Positions 48,810 through 60,759 of a stretch of DNA of 64,000 nt are shown here, one piece after another. How positions within the stretch are numbered: position 1 is the stretch's first letter; each line of letters begins with the position of its first letter. Under the pieces are notes generated by a model. That model made no database searches. It was not told the DNA's origin and saw only the letters and a list, made by a program, of their open reading frames with translations. This DNA comes from Protula sp. h YS-2021 (Eukaryota > Annelida > Polychaeta > Sabellida > Serpulidae): contig OX457031.1 in NCBI GenBank assembly GCA_949752745.1, positions 23,356,642-23,420,641 on the forward strand. The letters run 5' to 3'. A program made the translations under genes and the position numbers.

Positions 48810-49955
48810 GATTATTTATCAAGGCGGCAACTGAGAATTAAACTTTATTGATAAACAAGTTATGATGCTTTTGTGACTATATATGGAGTCTCTAAATGCA
48901 CATATGGCAGATTTGAAACATCGATTTTAATGGTTGTTTTATTAGAGGTGATGTAAAACAAAATTGGCAGAAAGTTGTTATTAACCACAGATATTTATCA
49001 GAAATAAAAACTATACATATGGTTTTATCACCAAACAACATAACAAATAGATATAAACAAGTTTTAAATGTAAAAGATTTGGTTGATATGATACATAATT
49101 TCCAGCGAGTAAGACTTACTTTTTGGCTACCACGCTAAGATTTAAGTTCATTCTAACCACGTCACGAATGCCACGAAAATATTGAATTGACTTTTCGAAG
49201 TATATGCATAAATATTGTACACAAAGTTTATCCTTGAAATACCTTTGGTAAGATTTGAAGTAAGATTTTAGCATTTAAATTTTGAGTTATGCTTGAAGGA
49301 ATTTTCTACACGCATACTTATCTTTTCTGCTAATTTGCTCAAGTTCTATTAAATTGGTGTGGTTTCTGTGTGGTAATATACTTGCTCAAGAACATTCCTT
49401 TCGCAAGAATTGTTTGGAATGAAGAATGAATGGGGTACATTATTGCTAACTGCCCTCGTAAATGTTTTTCTTTCGCCAAGTTCATAGTTGCTGGTATTCT
49501 ATACAGAGGTGTAAAGGGTGTTCTGATGAGGAGAAAAACCGGATAAATCTTTATGTTAACAAATTTTATTATAACTGCTGACCAGGTCAAGGAAATCATG
49601 GTTTTGCTATGGAATCGAGTACCATACAAAATTAAAACCTGAACTAATCAAAGCAATAGTAAGGAACCCCTTAAACCTTTATGTACAAGGAATCCTTTTT
49701 TGTTAAAGGTTTTTAAAATTATACTGTTTTGAACTGCTAATGACAAATTGTTTTATATTATTTTCGCCATTAACTGAAAACTTTAAAACTGCACTCCAGG
49801 TTGACTTTTTACACAAGAATAATAAATTAAGCAGCGCTTACATCAAGGAATCTAAAATAAATTAAATTTAAGTTCTCCATCAACATGTTATTTTTAACGT
49901 TTGTACATCAAACAGAAAATATTTATGGATTTTGCAACAAAGCAACGACTAGAGT
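48810..49955. other. Intergenic sequence, nothing recognised
   Basis: A 96-codon minus-strand frame at 49339-49629 has no recognised domain and no splice context. The rest is AT-rich and unique-looking. Confidence 0.35.
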
Positions 49956-49962
49956 GAGAAAG

Positions 49963-50113
49963 TAATGTATGACACACGCGTAACTAAAGTATCCAGAAAG
50001 TAATGTATGACATACGCGTAACTCAAGTATCCAGAAAGTAATGTATGACATACGCGTAACTCAAGTATCCAGAAAGTAATGTATGACACACGCGTAACTC
50101 AAGTATCCAGAAA
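49963..50113. repeat. Tandem repeat, 38-bp unit, four copies
   Basis: The unit AGAAAGTAATGTATGACATA plus CGCGTAACTCAAGTATCC occurs four times, differing only at single positions (ACACAC/ACATAC, ACTAAAG/ACTCAAG). Near identity suggests recent growth. Confidence 0.95.
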
Positions 50114-50119
50114 CTATTC

Positions 50120-52450
50120 TCGAGAAGGGCAGGAAACTTAAAATTAGTTTTAATCACATTGCATTATTGCATTCAAAATTATATGTTTAAATTTGATTGG
50201 CTAAAAACCGTTGGACAGATTCAACTGTTACCTTAAACAAATAAATTTACCATACTAGATGTTACCCTGACAGTCTTTATTCATGACACACTTTGTTTAC
50301 TTACATTCCCATGAATAAATAGTTCACAAAATTTAAGTTCGTGCTTAATGCTTAACATTAATGTGTTGTTTTGCTGCACATCTGATGTCTTTGGAATATT
50401 TGCCTATCTTAAGGAATTACTTTAAATAAAATATACTTCAGTACTTTTAAAAGTGGGCCTTGTGTTGCATTTTCGTTTCACCCTTCCTAATGTGTGTAAA
50501 GTAAAACTATCGGCATGATGTTACGTTGATCTCCAAAAACTGTGGGACAGTTTTAACAGAGGAAGCCAGTCTTATTTTGATAAATTACTAGCACTGTTTT
50601 AGTTGTATATTTTTCAAACAAAAAGGTAATCTGTCATTTGTATTTGTCGGACTGTACCTTTGAAATATTAACCAGTGTTTCATCTTTTGTGTCTAAATCA
50701 TCGCCATTTCATTACAGTTCATAAAGTCGTAAATTTCTGTTGATTGTGTTAATGGTTGTGTACGATGTAATGACAACTTCAAGAATAAGGACGATTCAAT
50801 GCATGTATTATTGTCTTTCCCTATATGAAAATTAAATCTTACAAACATATTTTTGCTTCGTAATATTGCAAATTATCATCTTATGGTGCCTGATTTTCTT
50901 TGCGTGTTAGGTAATTATATTATATTTTTTAAAATTATGTATTGCTTTTCTATTGTTCAAAGCATATGTCACTTTGGAAAAAATCTCATAAAAATTTTAC
51001 ATATTTACATTTTCTTAAGAATTCCCTTTTTTACTAAAGAGAAGAATTAATACAGTTGATATCGCAATGTTACTTAACAACCGTGATATGCAAATGATTT
51101 AATAAATTCCTACACTTTTTGTAACAGTAGAATTGCTTGGAAACTTACCTACGATTAAACGTGTTTCTGTTTCGTCACCTTTGACCTTCTGCGACTTACA
51201 GACAATCAGTAAATACGAGAGCTAGAATAGTAGGAAAGATATGATAGATATGCCATTTTAAAAATTTTGGTGCCAGAATATGTTACTAGCCACACGAGAT
51301 GAATGTGTGGTAAGTTGTGAATTGCAATTATTGAATTCCCAAATAGCAGCTTTTGTTGAAAAAGGTTTTTAGTATTTCATCCCTTTGTAAGTATTAGTCG
51401 CACTTGCTTACATCTCAAAATTTGCTTGTTAAATAGGACTACTTAATTTTAAAAATAACAATTGAAATTGCTGATTTTTTTACAGTAGGCACCTTAAAAA
51501 AGCAAGCTATAAAATAGATAAAAGTGAATGATTATACGATATGGTTATTTGGTTTTCGGTTATATTTGGCGTGGAATAACGTCAGAGCGATGGGAAATGA
51601 CTTAATTTTATTCCACTTGGCTGTGATATAACACCAGACGAAGAAGAAGACAATTACTGATTTAAAGAATAATCACTGTGGTGTGTAAAGAAAAACTGAG
51701 ACGCAAAAAAACGGAGATCTTCGAAAACATCAGATTTTGGACTGCTATTTGGAAGGTTAATTGAATCTTAGATATTGCCAAATATATATTTTTGGTAGCT
51801 TATTGTGACAAATATAAGGATCAACCATGCTCGTGTTATTTCGTTAGCTGAGAAATTATAGCTAGCAAATTTAACAGTTTGGTTAAGGAACACCAAGAAC
51901 ATATTGTATGTATTATTCATATGTATTATTCGATATATTCTGTTTTTATTATATTAGTTGTATTTATATGGATTTGTTACACATAAATCATCGATAACCG
52001 AAAGCTCTTTATATAAAAGTTCCATGCGAAAAACGTAGCTGAAAATCATACCAAACAGCCTCTTTCATAAAATGAGTATGGCTTAGTGAATGGGTTGTTA
52101 TCCTAGGAATAGAACTGTAGATGATGACAGCATTAAGCTGTGTTCTTCAAAAACCAAACAAACACAAGAACCACTATAGTGTAAATAAACATGCTTATAT
52201 ATAATTAAAAATTATCTTTTTAAAAGAAGTCCATGTGTAGTAGTTTTACACACCTTCTGTTATAACTATGGTACAGTCCAGAATGCTGTCTGTGACTAGT
52301 TACTTGAATTTCGCTGTTATATTCAGAAAACATTAATATGAATAGCAATTTGCCTCAGAGTTCCTTTTCGGAATTTTTCTTTTCTTTCTTTGCTTAGGAA
52401 CTTAACTTTAATGTAACTATTATTTAGTGGGAAAAATTCTGAAGGTTCCC
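50120..52450. other. AT-rich intergenic sequence
   Basis: No gene, array or terminal inverted repeat can be supported over this stretch. Confidence 0.4.
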
Positions 52451-52454
52451 TAGC

Positions 52455-52458
<4 letters not shown>

Positions 52459-52530
<72 letters not shown>
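52459..52530. repeat. (TC)n microsatellite
   Basis: About 72 bases of perfect TC dinucleotide. The Arg-Glu open frame on the minus strand is an artefact. Confidence 0.97.
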
Positions 52531-52533
<3 letters not shown>

Positions 52534-52808
52534 ACCTAATTCTCCCGGGTTCTTGGCGATCCCATCAAGGAAAGAATATCCTTTCTCCGTTTGACACTTA
52601 ACTAAAACAAATTTACATGTGAGCCCACCACTCACATGTCCAAGGGTTCCTTAAGCAATTAGGCAGTATCTTGTTAGTGGTGGTGGTGATCGCACTGTGC
52701 CAAACTGTGAACTCAAGGAACCAAGACTGAGCCAGGTCTGGTGCATTATTACAACCTGGCAAAATGAGAGATTGGGTAAAATATTTTAGACGCCCTCTTA
52801 TTACAAAA

Positions 52809-52864
52809 ATCTTTTTCTTTGGGCATAGCAAAGTCGGGGTCTTTTTCTTTGGGCATAGCAAAGT
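52809..52864. repeat. Short tandem duplication, about 31-bp unit
   Basis: TCTTTTTCTTTGGGCATAGC followed by AAAGT is present twice, separated by CGGGG. Confidence 0.9.
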
Positions 52865-53375
52865 TAACCACAACACAGCGCAAAAGAACCTGAAATAATT
52901 TTTAGAATAACACTGAGATGGGTCAGTTATTTGAATTCTTTCCTTCATCTCGTGTCTTCTGGCCAATTTTCACCAGACAGAATTCAGTTACTTAGAGCCA
53001 ACAAACAAGCTTGCCAGTTTTCTCAGCTGAATGTTATTTTTAAATATGGTTAAAAAGAAAAATTGGACAAGTATTAAATATTTAATATATGCTGAATAGC
53101 GGTTCATTCGCTTACAATTAAGTGTTTTGACAATCTGAGAAATATTATTTTTCTAATCATAAATTGAATATGACTTCATTTCAAAACCTTGAAAATTGTC
53201 CCATTTGACACATATCTATAAAATGTGGTTGTCACAAATTACTAATGCTATTTCACCAAATGATCGATACATGTTTTGCAATATTTTGTTAACATATTCT
53301 TTCTGCATTTTTGCGCTTAGTAAAAAATGGTGACATGCATCTTTAATCAATTTTTAAATATTTATTCTGTATGTT

Positions 53376-53575
53376 AGTTCAGTTGGTTAGAGTATTAGTC
53401 CCAAGGCCTCGGGGGCGACTCCAGCTCGGGCTCGCAACCAGCGCAGGGGATTGGCGTTCGCCCAAATTGCCTTAGCTAAGCGAATGCAAAGCGTTAGATC
53501 ACCTATCAAGGAATTCAAAATTAACCCCCACTGACGCTTTCGGCCATCCCTTTAAAAAACAACAATAATTAGATT
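53376..53575 (+). mobile_element. tRNA-related SINE-like segment
   Basis: TTAGTTCAGTTGGTTAGAGT matches an RNA polymerase III A box in tRNA context, and GGGCTCGCAACC about 45 bases on resembles a degraded B box. The body continues for about 120 bases to an A-rich end (TTTAAAAAACAACAATAATT). Intact tRNA folding is not apparent, so this is a retroposed relic and not a tRNA gene. Confidence 0.55.
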
Positions 53576-53579
53576 TTAG

Positions 53580-55440
53580 TTTACAATCTCTAAATAGAGA
53601 AACAACTTGAATGAGATTAATTAAATTAGTTGAATGCATTCATTGTCTAAATTTTTACAAGTCTTACTATGACAGCGTCATTCAGTTCCTACATGTGGTT
53701 AATGAAATTCAGTAATAAGAATAAAGTCTTGTCAATTCACTTTTTAGAAATAACGTTTGTTTCTGAAACTATTGCAGTTTGGTTGCTAAATCTTACTCTC
53801 TAGGGTTTGTTAAGCGGTTAGGAATCTACACACGTAGATGACTTGTATTGAAATTCAAAACTGAGAGTGTTCTATGTCAGGGGCTTTCAGACGTGATTGG
53901 TATTTATCCCTAAATAAAAGGGAAAGACATCGCGGCGATGTCTGCAACTTATTTGAGAACATATGGAGGCACCTGTTCCTGCAGACTCACAGACCAATAC
54001 TCAATGACTGTTCTATCTTCTTGGACATGTTTTCTCTCTGTGTAGAAAAGACTTTTCGACTTGGTTTGGTAACGCCCTCGCTACACAGTCTGGCGTTGCT
54101 TTTTCTGAGATGATTGTGACGCAGGTGGCGATCTTGTAGGTTCCAAGTGAAGTGTCTAAGAGGGAATTAATTAACGAGGAAGGCTGGTAATTACGTCAAG
54201 GGGTATACTTCACTGTTCCTTGTCCCCCTTGTCTCAGGATCAGTATTAATTTGAAGGTCATATATCTTATTGCCATAACTGTCTACAAAATCAAACCAAA
54301 CATACTGCCAAAGTAAACTAGAATGTTCAAAATTCACGTAGATTTAATCCAATATATTTAATTTGGTATAATACAGATAGTTGTTATCTACCGATCGATA
54401 CATTATGTTGTTATATGTTTTGATCAGAAACGTTTTAGCAAAACTGTGTGGGTAGCCTTCACGTGTGACACCCATTTCGATGTATACCAGAGGATAAACA
54501 TAAACTTCCTTGCACTTGTAACCTTACATATGGGCATATAAGATATACGCATATTATTTAAATTATAATGTATAATATAATAACATATTGAAATGATATA
54601 ATATTGCAGTAGAAAAATTTCAGGATTAAATTTCAGGATCACATCAATCTCGTGCAAGATACGAGGTTTTCGAATGGCACATTTCATTTTACTTAGAGTT
54701 TTAATTGATATTGTCGGTTTCACTGCCATAAGGTTAGGTTGTTGCATGGAGAACGATACAACAAATCATTTATTGGCCTTAAGTCTTCAGCCGTAAAACC
54801 ACAACGATTAAACGCTGTTCAGATCTGACATATCAGGAACCGGAAGCGACGAGATGTCGATGCCTAGTGTACATATGATGGCCGACATGCAGATCAGTGC
54901 GTATTAATCAATATCGTCCAGATGTCAGGCGCCTGATTGTGACATTAATTTGTTCGGACGTGGCCTGTTAGCATGCATTGTGTGCGGGCATGGAGATGTC
55001 GGAAACCGACTTCCCTGCCAATTTTCCATAATTTTACGGGTTCCCTTAAAAGCTAATATATTGGATAAATTTAGTTAGAGCTCAAAATAAGTTTTACATA
55101 ACACATTTCCATATATGCAGAAACATGCTAGTTGTAAACTTATCACGTATGTCACTTTATTTGCTCATGTCCCTTTGTTCTCGACATTGCTTTTGTAGCT
55201 TGTCCATGCTTGTGAAATGCGTTTGACACTAGAATACGCTTATCAGTACAGCTCTAAGAGCAATGTTGACCACGATATCGTGTCCACTATTGTTCTCTCC
55301 TATATCAAAGGCCTTATTTACGTCCATATCTTAACAGCCTATTGAAACATGAGCAAATTGAGCGATATAGTAGAAGATTCGAGCATTTTTAGTAGCTATT
55401 AGGTAACCTACTTTAGCATGTGTAAAATATAAGAATAAAT
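53580..55440. other. Intergenic sequence with CAGATGTC-type fragments
   Basis: A 79-codon plus frame at 53874-54113 and a minus frame at 54424-54747 have no recognised domains. From about 54810 to 55010 phrases such as GAGATGTCGATGCC and CCAGATGTCAGGCGCC recur, resembling the block at 55870-56270. Confidence 0.35.
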
Positions 55441-55444
55441 TGTC

Positions 55445-55553
55445 ATGAGCTCTTACGATTGGTCAGAGGACACGCGGTCGAAACTCGAGGCAACTGGTCA
55501 TCTTTTCGCTTTAATTGAGAGTCAATTCGGGTTTTGGCAGCGAAGAGACAGTA
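55445..55553 (+). CDS. Weak candidate first exon
   Basis: An ATG opens MSSYDWSEDTRSKLEATGHL and continues to about FWQRRD, where AGACA|GTACGT could be a donor. The first half looks protein-like while the frame downstream turns AT-rich and hydrophobic, as an intron read-through would. The W-S-E-D-T-R pattern recalls Myb/SANT-like starts, but that is too little to name it. No partner exon found. Confidence 0.2.
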
Positions 55554-55869
55554 CGTACAAACCAACTTCTAGGGTTTATATTTTATTTCGAAAACAATCG
55601 GAATTCTTTGAAACTTCAGAAAGGTATTTTGTACAGTTTATTAAAGTTATAATTTGTTATTTTAAATATACTTTTAAAACGTACGTGTGTTTTCTTTTAT
55701 TTCCACTACTCTTGCAATGTCTCGGTACGAATAATTACTCGTTGAAATCGCTTCCACACCCCCTAAAAAGCTATATTCAACAGAGGAGTCAGAGTGATCA
55801 GTCTAGATGGTCAGAAAGCTCGGTGTCCGCTTATGAAATACGACGAAGCTGGTTTCCTGATGTTATGTG

Positions 55870-56270
55870 AAATAATGCTTCAATCTGTAAGCCTAACCTC
55901 CAGATGCGGGTATCTGGATGCAAATGGAGGGTTGAATGAGTTTCTAGTGCTACTGCATCAGAAACCAAGGTCTGGCATGCCTTGACAACCTATCGTTTAT
56001 GTGTCAGCTACTAGACATGACATGGTGTAACCCTAGTGCCCAGATGTCAGCCCAAGTCGTGATACCTCATATGGGGATGTAGTCAGTCAGATGGGACATG
56101 TCTTGTTCCCTGTGTTCAGACACTCCATTCAGGCATTGAGCATATCGTGTTACCTGTGTTTAGATTCATATACAGACATCGGACGCCTCATTGAGCCATT
56201 GATTCCATAGTGTCTGAATGCCAGGAGTCCCGACTAGACATGCTTTGATGTCTAATGTTCTAATGTCGGT
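55870..56270. repeat. Degenerate repeats of (C)CAGATGTC / GACAT type flanking the Mutator-like element
   Basis: Phrases such as GGTATCTGGATGCAAATGG, GCCCAGATGTCAGCCCAAGT, CAGACATCGGACGCCTCATT and GTCGGTATCCGGACAT recur at irregular 40-60-base spacing. Similar phrases resume right of the element (GGTCCAAATGTCTAGTGCCC, about 57818) and at 54.8-55.0 kb. The element may have inserted into this older repeat. Confidence 0.5.
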
Positions 56271-56872
56271 ATCCGGACATAACGACGACGGCCATAACGG
56301 AGAAGACCAAAACGGCGTCGGCCAAAACGGCGACAAGTGCAGCTCCGGACAAAACGGCGTTGGAGTTTTTTTGCTTCAAAACGTTTATTAAAAGAAGCAA
56401 AAAGAAAGAACGTTGTCAACACAGTTTATTTAACCGTCAGTGATAAATAAATTTGAACACAGTGCTGTATTTCTCCCCACGTGCCCTTCCTGCAGTCCCC
56501 AACCACCTCCTTCCTGTCGCCATTCACTGTCTTAGCAATCTTCTTTCCTCCCATCCCGTCCCCTAACCATCCCTCCCATCTTCGCAACCTCCCTCCCTCC
56601 ATCCAGCCACCCCCCTCCTCCCGTCCCAATTCAAGCCCCACCACTGGAACCAGTCTTTCTCTCAGTGATCATACTAGCTTTCCTGGGTTTCACGGGGACC
56701 CAGCGGATGTTGTGAGCCACACCTCTGAGGAAATCCGGAATTTCCTTATGTCCATCGGCTAGGTCTAGACACAGGGTTTTCAGCCATAGCTGGAGTGTTA
56801 CATACTCACTCCGCACGCGCTTCTTGGGTGGCTCTCATCGGTTGTCACGTTCAATGATGGTTCTTACAGAGC

Positions 56873-56874
<2 letters not shown>

Positions 56875-56906
<32 letters not shown>
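56875..56906. repeat. (CT)n microsatellite inside the Mutator-like element
   Basis: About 32 bases of CT dinucleotide sit immediately after the transposase fragment on the minus strand and break any further reading. Confidence 0.95.
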
Positions 56907-56910
<4 letters not shown>

Positions 56911-56924
56911 AGCCTTGATGAAGG

Positions 56925-57045
56925 CCCAAATACTGGGGTGGTTGTGGTCAACCAAGTGGAAGAACCTGTTGATGATCCCCTCACACAGGTTGTGGTTCTG
57001 GCCTGGCCAAGAAGAGTTGCCTCCTGCACATCTCATTGACAGCTT
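56925..57045 (-). pseudogene. MULE-type transposase fragment
   Basis: Minus-strand reading gives NHNLCEGIINRFFHLVDHNH then PSIWAFIKAIQ. This resembles the NN-x-EGWH-x-F...HPxIWxFI region downstream of the catalytic core in Mutator-like transposases of invertebrates. A (CT)n microsatellite at 56875-56906 interrupts it directly after AIQ, and no catalytic core is found in the short interior. It is a dead remnant within the 56271-57777 element. Confidence 0.6.
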
Positions 57046-57869
57046 TACGCCACCTTGATTCGTTTCAAACGTTTCTAGTTCCATGTCTTATATGATTATC
57101 TTTTACTGTTGAACAGTAGTTTCTAACTGATGAAATTCATAGAAAAATCGTCCCATTTATGCAATGTTGTGGAGTTGCTCAAGGAATTATTTACTCACTT
57201 ACCTTTTCTCAGGTAAAACTGAAAATTATTTTCTCAGGTAAAATAAAATGTTATCTTACTTTTCATTGGTGTGGATTCGTATATAATAACAGCATTTCAC
57301 ATAACCGATACAGACAAGGATTAGCTCATTAAGGCGATTGAAACATCGGTCTTTCATTGCTGATAGTCCGAAGTCTTTTTAAAGCCATTTTTATTTTGCC
57401 TTTTATTGATGTGGATTCAAGCGCGATAACGGGTTGGTGGGCACAGTCGTTAAATACAATTGTCTTTCAAAATGACATATTTACCTACCCCCCCCCCCCA
57501 ACCCCTTAGATGGATTATCGTATAATTGCAATTAGGAATATATGAGAAAATAAGTGTTAAATTATCCATTTTATTTTGCCTTTCAAATTTAAATATTGGT
57601 TCAAATTATACTTATCTTCAAGTAGAAATAAACTGATTTACCTGGCAACACTATTCTTTGTATTTTAATTTTCAACATTAAATTATTAATCTTCGTCCGG
57701 GGTTGCACTTGTCGCCGCTTTGGCCGTCGCCGTTTTGGTCTTCTCCGTTTTGGCTGTCGCCATTTTGTCCGGGGATTCCCAGGTACTCGTGCACGGGACA
57801 AAACCTTGATATCTAGGGTCCAAATGTCTAGTGCCCGAGCAAGACACATGCTTTGATATTTCCTCATGT

Positions 57870-58930
57870 TTGATCTGTCCAGGTAATCGGTCGTGACCCC
57901 GGATATCTGATTTTCATGTTTTCATGACGTCATTTTCGGCATAACAAAGATTGTTTACAGCCGGTGTTTGGTTTACGTATGGCTGATTTTGTATGATGTT
58001 GTGAGCAAGACATCATTAAGAATTTAGACTGTTGGTCTGTAAATGGTGAATGTACCAGTGTAATGTATGTGTAGGTGTATAGAATAATATGTCAACAGGA
58101 TATTAATGAAAAATAAAAATAAAAATCCTCGCCAAAGATACATAATTAAGATTACCGGTCAATTTCAAGAACAAATTATGTGTAAAGACCATGAGAGATG
58201 AGCCTTCCATTATGGTCAGATGCATGAAAAATAATCATTTTTCTTAATATATATTTACATAGCCATCCTACAATTTAGTGTCATTATTTGGGAACTGATT
58301 GTTAGTAAATACTGTAGGTGTACATGTCCCAGTGAATAAGCATGTGAAATAACTTATTTGGGTAAATCGCCAAACGGCACGAAAGAAGCTTCTTTCTCTT
58401 GCAAATGGAATGAAACAATGAAAAGCAATTTAGTAATGGTGCAGAAATATTTGCCGTTAGTAAATAAATGACGATTGTATAGCCTTGCATAGACATGCTG
58501 GATGTGCATCGATTCTGTAATTATATTGTCTGTAATATAATGTATTTGTTATTAATTGTTATTGTTTTCTTTCGTGATAAACGTCGAAAACCATCACTGC
58601 TGCTTCGGTTTTGGATATTCATCCATATCTCTTGAATGCCGTGGACGTTTTTTGTCGTATCCTGGTACATGGTCATATGTCATTGCGATGGCCCATTTTA
58701 GCCCTTGTTTTGACTCGAGGCTGGGCGCTTCCGCTCTGCAGCCCCTTTGAAGTCAAGAAATATAGAAACACTTTCTTACAGTGATTTATTTTGCCTTAAT
58801 AAGTGCAGCAGTACAACCCCGCTAAACACCTGACGTTCATTCGTCGTTGCATACCTCTGGAATGTGTTTCGTTTGTTTGGTAACAAAAAAAAAACGATTT
58901 TGCAAAAATATCAATCAAAAAAAGAGTATA
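57870..58930. other. Intergenic sequence, nothing recognised
   Basis: Open frames at 58302-58496 (minus) and 58556-58750 (plus) lack domains or splice support. No repeats of note. Confidence 0.35.
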
Positions 58931-58934
58931 AAAT

Positions 58935-59130
58935 TTAGCTTAGTTGGTTTTTGCTCACTTCACATTTGAGGGGCGAGTGTGGTGGATGGGATCTTCTATG
59001 TCAGCATGCAAGTTCGAGTCCTCCAGTCATGCCTTCCAAGATATATTTCAAATGACATCGCATAAATGCTGTCGCTGGATAAATAACTAGTAAAAAAGTA
59101 TGGGCAAACGTTATTCTTGTAGCGTCGATT
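58935..59130 (+). mobile_element. tRNA-related SINE-like segment, second
   Basis: TTAGCTTAGTTGGTTTTTGC resembles an A box and GCAAGTTCGAGTCCTCC matches the B box consensus GGTTCGANTCC well, about 70 bases apart. The segment ends near TAGCGTCGATTAAACGTCTC, which recalls the GCGACGTTAAAC-type 3' tail common in mollusc SINEs. This comparison is from memory and weak. Confidence 0.5.
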
Positions 59131-59284
59131 AAACGTCTCTTATACGATATATTGCCAGCAATTCGCACTGTGTTTTCTTTTTATTAATATGGTATCTAGT
59201 CATTTTTATGTAGTTTAGGAGTAAAAATGTGCCAATCAGATTTCAACATCTCGTAACTTATTTGCGCTTTAATATACCTGCAGT

Positions 59285-59590
59285 TTTGACACTACAGTCC
59301 TTTTCAGTGACTGTGGTCTCTCGCTAAAGTGGCTGAATCTTTGCTTAAGTGCCATTTTCCTGAAAACAGGGAGGATATGTTCCATAACACATTGCTTTCT
59401 AAATACGTCGGGAATCTGGAAGTAACATCAGCTTTGGGATTGATCAAAAGCGGTATTGACTAAGGGGGGAGGGGTGGTTTTTATTTCCGGGGTAAACTAT
59501 AACGGGAGTGGGACCGACAAAAAGTGGTCTTATTTTGAGGGTGGTCTTAATTCCGGGTGGTCTTATCCCGGAGTTTTTGTGCAAATCAAA
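59285..59590. mobile_element. GGTCC/GGTCT-type dispersed element, diverged copy
   Basis: AAAAGTGGTCTTATTTTGAG, GGGTGGTCTTAATTCCGGGT and GGTCTTATCCCGGAG are subunits of the 12485-12858 family. The left part has ACTACAGTCCTTTTCAGTGA. Ends are not clear. Confidence 0.5.
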
Positions 59591-59709
59591 CTCCTTTTGC
59601 TCTATAAGTTGTTGGGTTCCGCACCATGTAAGCTGAGAAACCTCATTAAATTTGTATCACCGATCATGTATTAAGAATGGATGTGACGTCACGCAAGCAT
59701 CAGCACTCC

Positions 59710-60292
59710 CAAGGATGATGCAAAATAACATCCGTTTTGAGTCTCTCTACGCAAGTAAAAATATGTTGAATAGACGTTGCAACCGATGTTCCATCAACGT
59801 CTGATTTTGGTTGATTATGGAAAACGAAACAACGTCTACTTTCCGACTTTGGATAAATGTCGATTATTCGACATCTAATCAACGTTGCGTAAAGGTTGCA
59901 AATGGAAGTCGAAACAATGACTCTCTTCCGACCGTGCATATACTTCGGGGAAATATGAATCTGGAATCGCGACGATCATAGTGTGGTCACCTTCCCGTCG
60001 CAGTACCCGAAACCTTGGGTCATCCGATCATGCAGTTTATGCTTGAAGCCCATTGCCATGAATATTTTTTAAATAGGTCGAACTCCCCGTTTGGTCTGTT
60101 TTCAAAATGATCTGTCGTAGCTGCCGTTTCCTGCAAGCGATAACACGTGGATGTTGTTTTTGTGAGTGTGATGTCTATGTAATGTCGATTTTATCGACAT
60201 CTATCCAACGTTACACCAAAGACGCTGGTTAGACCTTGAAAAAGGTGCGTTTTCGTTGCGAGCAAAAGCAACGTCTAAACAACGAGGGTTTA
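59710..60292 (+). mobile_element. ACGTC-rich element, truncated copy
   Basis: CAACGTTGCGTAAAGGTTGC then AAATGGAAGTCGAAAC matches the 34.9-kb element in the same order, as does GGGTCATCCGATCATGCAGT. The copy has lost its CCCAGCAAACAT ends and stops where the 29-bp minisatellite begins. Confidence 0.65.
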
Positions 60293-60295
60293 CAT

Positions 60296-60752
60296 TGTCG
60301 CTAGACCAATTGTCGGCAGATCAATGTCGCTAGACCAATTGTCGTAGACTAATAGTCGCCAGGTCAATGTCGCTAGACCAATTGTCGCTAGACCAACTGT
60401 TGCCAGACCTGTTGTCGCTAGACCAATTGTCGGCAAATCAATGTCGCTAGATCCATTGTTTGCAGATCAATGTCGCTAGACCACTTGTTGCCAGACCAAT
60501 AGACCAATTGTTGGCAGATCAATGTCGCTAGACCAATTGTCGGCAAATCAATGTCGCTAGATCCATTGTTTGCAGATCAATGTCGCTAGACCACTTGTTG
60601 CCAGACCAATAGACCAATTGTCGGCAGATTAATGTCGCTAGATTAATTGTTTTCAGATCAATGTCGCTAGACCACTTGTCGCCAGACCAATTGTCGCTAG
60701 AACAATTGTCGGCAGATCAAGTCGCTAGACGACTTGTTGCCAGATCGGTATA
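60296..60752. repeat. 29-bp minisatellite with 110-bp higher-order period
   Basis: About 15 units of TCGCTAGACCAATTGTCGGC plus AGATCAATG. Variants alternate (TTGTTGCCAG, ATCCATTGTTTGCAG). The phrase CGGCAAATCAATGTCGCTAG recurs exactly 110 bases apart (60431 and 60541), so blocks of about four units were copied together. The open frame beginning at 60661 is its translation. Confidence 0.92.
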
Positions 60753-60759
60753 CCGGATT

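Larger units (their letters stand above)
56271..57777. mobile_element. Mutator-like element remnant with about 80-bp terminal inverted repeats
   Basis: The left repeat (56271-56350) starts ATCCGGACATAACGACGACG and ends CAAGTGCAGCTCCGGAC. The right repeat (57695-57777), reverse-complemented, starts ATCCCCGGACAAAATGGCGA and ends CAAGTGCAACCCCGGAC. Both share the block GGAGAAGACCAAAACGGCG. Long terminal repeats fit Mutator-like elements, and the interior carries a transposase-like fragment on the minus strand. No 9-10-bp target duplication could be seen, so the exact ends are uncertain. Confidence 0.7.

Noticed and set aside
49339..49629. 96-codon minus-strand frame
   Set aside because: No recognised domain or neighbouring exon; I cannot distinguish it from chance.
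53376..53470. A functional tRNA gene
   Set aside because: A-box-like sequence is present but the B box is degraded and no cloverleaf stems can be drawn, so a SINE relic is more likely.
53874..54113. 79-codon plus-strand frame
   Set aside because: No domain, no splice support, and isolated in non-coding sequence.
57601..57867. Arg/Lys-rich minus-strand frame (PKRRRPKRR)
   Set aside because: It is the translation of the right terminal inverted repeat of the Mutator-like element, not a nuclear protein.
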